NCBI GenBank assembly: GCA_051657745.1
Contig: JBOFLG010000121.1
Location: 1 to 15,633 of the forward strand
DNA from: JBOFLG01 sp051657745
GTDB taxonomy: Bacteria; Actinomycetota; Actinomycetes; Actinomycetales; Dermatophilaceae
Length of the DNA: 15,633 nucleotides
Direction of reading: 5' to 3'
Shown piece by piece: positions 12,601 to 15,633 of this stretch; the stretch's first letter is position 1, and each line of letters begins with the position of its first letter. A model generated the notes under the pieces. That model saw only the letters and a program-made list of their open reading frames with translations, searched no databases and had not been told where the DNA came from. The translations under genes were made by a program, and so were the position numbers.

Positions 12601-13229
12601 GCCCACCCCCCGCCGGCTACACAATCTCGCTCCTCTCCGCGGACGAGGCGACCCAGATTGTCGACACCCTCCTCGTGCCCCTCTGGGAGGACGTCTACGC
12701 GGCTCAGGCCGCCACCGACTCGTTCCTCAGCACACCGCGCTTCCTTGATCGGTTTCACGGCTACGCCGCAGCTCCGGGGTTCTCGCTGGTCACCGCCCGC
12801 ACTGCGGAGGACGGGCGGGTCGTCGGAGTCGCCTTCGGCTACACCCTCCAACCGAATGCCCGCTGGTGGAACGGATTACGGACCTCCGTCCCCGACGGGT
12901 TCACCGACGAAGACGGGCACCGGACCTTTGCGATTAACGAGTTGATGGTCACGCACGGCGAGCGCCGCCGCAGAGTCGCCACCGCCCTGCACGACGCGCT
13001 CCTTGCCCCGCGGCCGGAATCTCGCGCCACGCTGCTGGTCGACCCCGAGAACACTCCGGCCCGACGCGCATATGTCGCCTGGGGGTGGCATCCGGTCGGC
13101 AGCCTGAAGCCGTTCCCCGACTCCCCCACCTACGAGTCGATGACCCTGCCGCTCCCGCTGTCCGCCTCGCGTCCCCACGCGTCGTCGCGACCCCTCGGTG
13201 CAGGTCAGCGAGGCGAGGCGCGGAGGTAG
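12597..13229 (+). CDS. GNAT-family N-acetyltransferase
   Basis: This 210-residue protein would transfer acetyl from acetyl-CoA to an amino group. The GNAT core is seen as VVGVAFGYTL (75-84, strand with beta-bulge), FAINELMVTHGERRRRVATA (111-130; strand 4 plus the CoA-pyrophosphate loop, where the usual Gly of (R/Q)xxGx(G/A) is replaced by Arg/Val), ATLLVDPENTPARRAYVAWG (144-163) and WHPVGSLKPF. The last ~25 residues are a basic disordered tail. The substrate is unknown; family members modify antibiotics, proteins or small amines. Its start overlaps the XRE stop by four bases, suggesting the regulator and enzyme act in one response. Its 3' end overlaps the convergent response-regulator gene by 25 bases. 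Confidence 0.85.
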   Translation: MSPPPAGYTISLLSADEATQIVDTLLVPLWEDVYAAQAATDSFLSTPRFLDRFHGYAAAPGFSLVTARTAEDGRVVGVAFGYTLQPNARWWNGLRTSVPDGFTDEDGHRTFAINELMVTHGERRRRVATALHDALLAPRPESRATLLVDPENTPARRAYVAWGWHPVGSLKPFPDSPTYESMTLPLPLSASRPHASSRPLGAGQRGEARR

Positions 13230-13999
13230 GCGAGGACGGCGAGAACCCGACGGTTGTCGTCATCCGAGGGAGGCAGGGCCAGTTTGTCGAAGATGCCGCT
13301 CACGTGCTTCTCCACCGCGCCACCGCTCACGCGGAGCCGCTCGGCGATGGCGGCGTTCGACCGGCCCTCAGCGAGCAGGCCCAGCACGTCACGCTCGCGA
13401 GGGGTGAGCCGGTCGAGCGGGTCCGACGAGCGGCGAACGAACAGTTGTGCCACCACCTCAGGGTCGAGAACCGTTGCACCGGAAAGCACTCGGTGCGTCG
13501 CGTCGACCAGTTCCGCCACGCTGGCGACGCGGTCCTTGAGGAGGTAGCCGACCCCGCCAGCACCGTCGCCGAGCAGCACGTCGAGGTGGGCGACGGTGAC
13601 GTGCTGCGACACCACCAGCACCGGCGTGCCCGGCTGCTCGGCGCGCACCGCCACCGCCGCCCGCAACCCCTCGTCGATGAATGCTGGGGGCAACCGCACG
13701 TCGACCATGACTAACTCGGGTGGGTCGCTGCGCACCGATGCGAGCAACGCCTCGGCGTCCCCGACGGCACAGGTGACCTCGTAACCTGCCTCACCGAGCA
13801 GCCGAACCAGCCCTTCACGAAGGATGACCGAGTCCTCGGCGAGCGCGACGCGAGGCCGTCGCACGTCAGCCGGCTCGTCGGGACCTGCCATCGCACGCAC
13901 CGGCGTCGCGGCCTCCGACGCCCCGGGGCGCTCCATGCCCCGCGCCGAGGAGCCGGGGGTCGGCGGGCGCGGCGTCGTGCCGCCGGTCGTCACGTTCAT
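13205..13999 (-). CDS. NarL/FixJ-type response regulator
   Basis: The 264-residue form has a receiver domain at about 49-170 with the acidic pair Glu55-Asp56 (VALAEDSVILREGL), phospho-acceptor Asp100 (LVMVDVRLPP) and Lys155 (GYLLKD). A LuxR-type HTH follows at about 196-258 (LTPRERDVLGLLAEGRSNAA, IAERLRVSGGAVEKHVSGIF). The first ~48 residues are Pro/Gly/Thr-rich and unusual for the family, so the true start could be a later ATG (13936 or 13894). An earlier ATG at 14056 overlapping the kinase is also open. None has a strong ribosome site. With ATG 13999 it lies 34 bases after the histidine kinase gene, its obvious partner, and binds DNA to control transcription once phosphorylated. Confidence 0.88.
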   Translation of the reverse strand: MNVTTGGTTPRPPTPGSSARGMERPGASEAATPVRAMAGPDEPADVRRPRVALAEDSVILREGLVRLLGEAGYEVTCAVGDAEALLASVRSDPPELVMVDVRLPPAFIDEGLRAAVAVRAEQPGTPVLVVSQHVTVAHLDVLLGDGAGGVGYLLKDRVASVAELVDATHRVLSGATVLDPEVVAQLFVRRSSDPLDRLTPRERDVLGLLAEGRSNAAIAERLRVSGGAVEKHVSGIFDKLALPPSDDDNRRVLAVLAYLRASPR

Positions 14000-14033
14000 C
14001 ACCGTTCCATCTCGTCGTCGGTCGGCGAGCGTG

Positions 14034-15290
14034 TCAGGCCGTGCCGGTGCCGTCAACCACGGGCAGTTCGGCGGTCACGGTCGTGGGTCCGCCCATCGGG
14101 CTGTCGACCATCACTCGGCCGTCGAGGCCGCGCAGTCGCTCGCCCAACCCGTCGAGGCCGTGGCCCGGAACTGAGCAGGCGCCGCCGACCCCGTCGTCGG
14201 CGACGATGACGCGGACGGCCGCGTCATCGGCGACCACCTCGACCCGGCAGGATGACGCGCCACTGTGCTTGGCCACGTTGGCGAGGCACTCGGCGACCAC
14301 GAAGTACGCGGCCCGCTGCGCCTCCGCGGACAGGTCCGCGCCGCCGTCGCCGACATCGACCGGCGTCGGCACCGAGCTGCGCGCGGCCAGTGCGCGCAGG
14401 GCCGCGGCGAGGCCCTGCTCGGTGAGTTCGGGAGGCGCGACCCCGCGGGAGAGCCCGCGTAACTCGGTGAGGGTGTCGCGCGCCTGAACCGTTGCGCTCG
14501 TGACGAGTTCGCGCGCGCCGGCCGGGTCGTCGTCGATACGACGTTCGGCAAGGTCGAGGTCCATGGCGATGCGGAGGAGCCGCTGCTGGGGCCCGTCATG
14601 GATGTCGCGTTCGAGCCGGCGGAGTGCCGCACCCTCGGCGGTGGCGGCGGCCCGGCGGCTCTGCGCCAAGGCAGCGTTCCGCGCGCGAAGTCGCCCGGCG
14701 TCACCGACCAGGACAGCGTCGGCAGCGCCTGCCTGCGCGGCCGTCAGTCGGGTCATGACCGCTGGGAGGGTGTACAGCGCCAGCACCCCGAGAGACACGT
14801 AGAGCACGGTGTCGCCGACCGGCGACGGGCGGCCACCGAGCAGCGAGACGAGCCCGCTGCTGTCACCGGGCAGCAGCCACGCCCAGACCGGATATGCAAC
14901 ACCACCGACGGCCGCGGCAGCCCAGGACAGGCCCGTCACGAACGTGAGTATTGCGACCGGGAACCCGACGAACGCCTGGGCGAGGTCACGATAGGCCGCC
15001 CGGTCACCGATGGTGGCCGCCCCCCAGCGCCCGGTGCGCAGCCCCGGCGGGATGACGACTGGGCGGCCGAGAACGGTTGCCGCAGAACGACGTTCATGGT
15101 CACCAAACCATCGCAACAGGCGCAGGAAACCAGCGCCGACGGGGATGCCGACCGCGACCACCAGAGTCGAGAGCGACACGGTGATGCCAACCACGGCGAC
15201 AACGAAGGCGGCGATCGAGGCCGCCATCCGAGCGGCGGCGTGGCCGAGCTGGTGCGGAACGTCGCGATACCGGTGCATGAACTGGTTCAC
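14034..15290 (-). CDS. Sensor histidine kinase (HisKA_3 type)
   Basis: The 418-residue form has several membrane segments in the first ~180 residues (24-55, 108-140 and 160-180), forming a sensor domain of the type found in actinobacterial NarL-partner kinases. The dimerisation/phospho-acceptor helix follows with His231 in RRLERDIHDGPQQRLL. The ATPase domain has the N-box VAECLANVAKHSG (Asn338), DDGVGG (365-370) and GHGLDGLGERLRGLDG (377-392). The start is set at GTG 15290 because GGAGG (15300-15304) stands 9 bases upstream of it, whereas it touches the in-frame ATG at 15299. It is cotranscribed with the response regulator and divergent from a membrane-protein gene. The signal sensed is unknown. 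Confidence 0.88.
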   Translation of the reverse strand: MNQFMHRYRDVPHQLGHAAARMAASIAAFVVAVVGITVSLSTLVVAVGIPVGAGFLRLLRWFGDHERRSAATVLGRPVVIPPGLRTGRWGAATIGDRAAYRDLAQAFVGFPVAILTFVTGLSWAAAAVGGVAYPVWAWLLPGDSSGLVSLLGGRPSPVGDTVLYVSLGVLALYTLPAVMTRLTAAQAGAADAVLVGDAGRLRARNAALAQSRRAAATAEGAALRRLERDIHDGPQQRLLRIAMDLDLAERRIDDDPAGARELVTSATVQARDTLTELRGLSRGVAPPELTEQGLAAALRALAARSSVPTPVDVGDGGADLSAEAQRAAYFVVAECLANVAKHSGASSCRVEVVADDAAVRVIVADDGVGGACSVPGHGLDGLGERLRGLDGRVMVDSPMGGPTTVTAELPVVDGTGTA

Positions 15291-15299
15291 GTCGACCAT

Positions 15300-15304
15300 C
15301 CTCC
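15300..15304 (-). promoter_or_regulatory. Ribosome binding site deciding the kinase start
   Basis: GGAGG on the minus strand lies immediately before ATG 15299, too close to serve it, and 9 bases before GTG 15290, the right distance. The GTG is therefore preferred. Confidence 0.55.
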
Positions 15305-15435
15305 GGGTCACGATGCGCCGATGGCATGGGGGCCCGCAGCGCCGCCATGGTAGGGACAACCCCCGGGCCGAACCGCCGTTCGCCCCCGGGCCAGGCGTAC
15401 TCGCCGGCCCGAGGCTGGTCACCACACCCGACATC

Positions 15436-15441
15436 GAGAGG
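15436..15441 (+). promoter_or_regulatory. Ribosome binding site of the last gene
   Basis: GAGAGG ends 8 bases before ATG 15450. The 159-base divergent spacer between the kinase start and this gene also holds an imperfect palindrome around 15370 (CGAAC, CGCC, GTTCG), but no promoter can be set with confidence. Confidence 0.6.
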
Positions 15442-15449
15442 AATACCTC

Positions 15450-15633
15450 ATGACCACGCTTGCCCGACCGCCCGTCGCCCCTGCGGTTGCCGCACATTCT
15501 CGTGGCCTCACCCGGTTCTTCGCCGCCGCCTTCGCGGTCACCTGGGGCATCGGCGCGCTGCTGGTGCTGGCCGGGCCGCAGGTGGAGGCCCTGACCGGTG
15601 AGTTCAGCACCCGTCATCCGCTCTACTACCTCG
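15450..15633 (+). CDS. Membrane protein, N-terminal part (possibly CPBP intramembrane protease)
   Basis: The frame is open from ATG 15450, with a good ribosome site, to the window edge (61 residues). A short polar N-terminus leads into a hydrophobic segment, FFAAAFAVTWGIGALLVLAG (about 23-42), and then LTGEFSTRHPLYYL. This beginning resembles CPBP-family glutamic-type intramembrane proteases, which start with a first membrane helix and a short loop like this. The catalytic EExxxR motif would lie beyond the window, so the family call is tentative. The gene is divergent from the histidine kinase and could be a target of that two-component system. Confidence 0.5.
   Translation, partial: MTTLARPPVAPAVAAHSRGLTRFFAAAFAVTWGIGALLVLAGPQVEALTGEFSTRHPLYYL

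Noticed and set aside
15291..15617. N-terminal extension of the histidine kinase to 15617
   Set aside because: It would run through the divergent membrane-protein gene and the spacer and adds Arg/Gly-rich sequence without features; GGAGG supports GTG 15290.

Overview
This is a high-GC window that reads as chromosomal DNA of an actinomycete (Actinomycetota). The signs are strong GC bias at third codon positions, a mycobacterial-type FadE5 acyl-CoA dehydrogenase, an MMPL transporter, a NarL-type two-component pair, TANNNT -10 elements placed for leaderless starts, and actinobacterial IS3/ISAs1 insertion sequences. Genus cannot be fixed from what is visible.

Layout. (1) Positions 1-1800 are a pile-up of insertion-sequence remnants: the right end of an IS3-family element (1-220) sits inside the 3' end of an ISAs1-family element (221-523). 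That abuts the reversed 3' half of another ISAs1 element (524-794), followed by the 5' half of a further ISAs1 copy (795-1657), which is itself cut by the left end of yet another copy (1658-about 1800). The same 10-mer lies directly outside two of the element tips, so ISAs1 elements seem to have repeatedly hit one site inside their own kind. (2) 1952-3823 encodes a FadE5-like acyl-CoA dehydrogenase with a palindromic candidate operator upstream. Two strong hairpins (3835-3931) separate it from a convergent MMPL exporter (3985-6174, minus), which is divergent from its probable TetR repressor (6292-6993, plus). (3) 7239-10844 is a minus-strand accessory block with a looser, less GC-rich composition in its middle: an Imm-5-like putative immunity protein, a cobalamin-binding-type radical SAM enzyme, an AlkA/HhH-GPD-type DNA glycosylase whose 3' end overlaps the radical SAM start, and an 85-residue helical protein. 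A 9+2+9 bp palindrome lies in the glycosylase-radical SAM promoter region. (4) 11251-13229 (plus) is an XRE-type regulator with a helical-repeat C-terminus, translationally coupled (ATGA) to a GNAT acetyltransferase and preceded by five copies of an 18-bp tandem repeat. (5) 13205-15290 (minus) is a response regulator and histidine kinase pair, divergent from a membrane protein that runs off the window at 15633.

How the genes fit together. The MMPL exporter and TetR form a standard self-regulated efflux module. The kinase and regulator form a two-component system probably controlling itself and perhaps the divergent membrane protein. The most unusual unit is the overlapping DNA glycosylase plus radical SAM operon: both chemistries are well known separately, but I do not recognise this pairing, and its role (repair of a special DNA lesion, self-protection against a DNA-alkylating metabolite, or removal of a modified base) is inference only.
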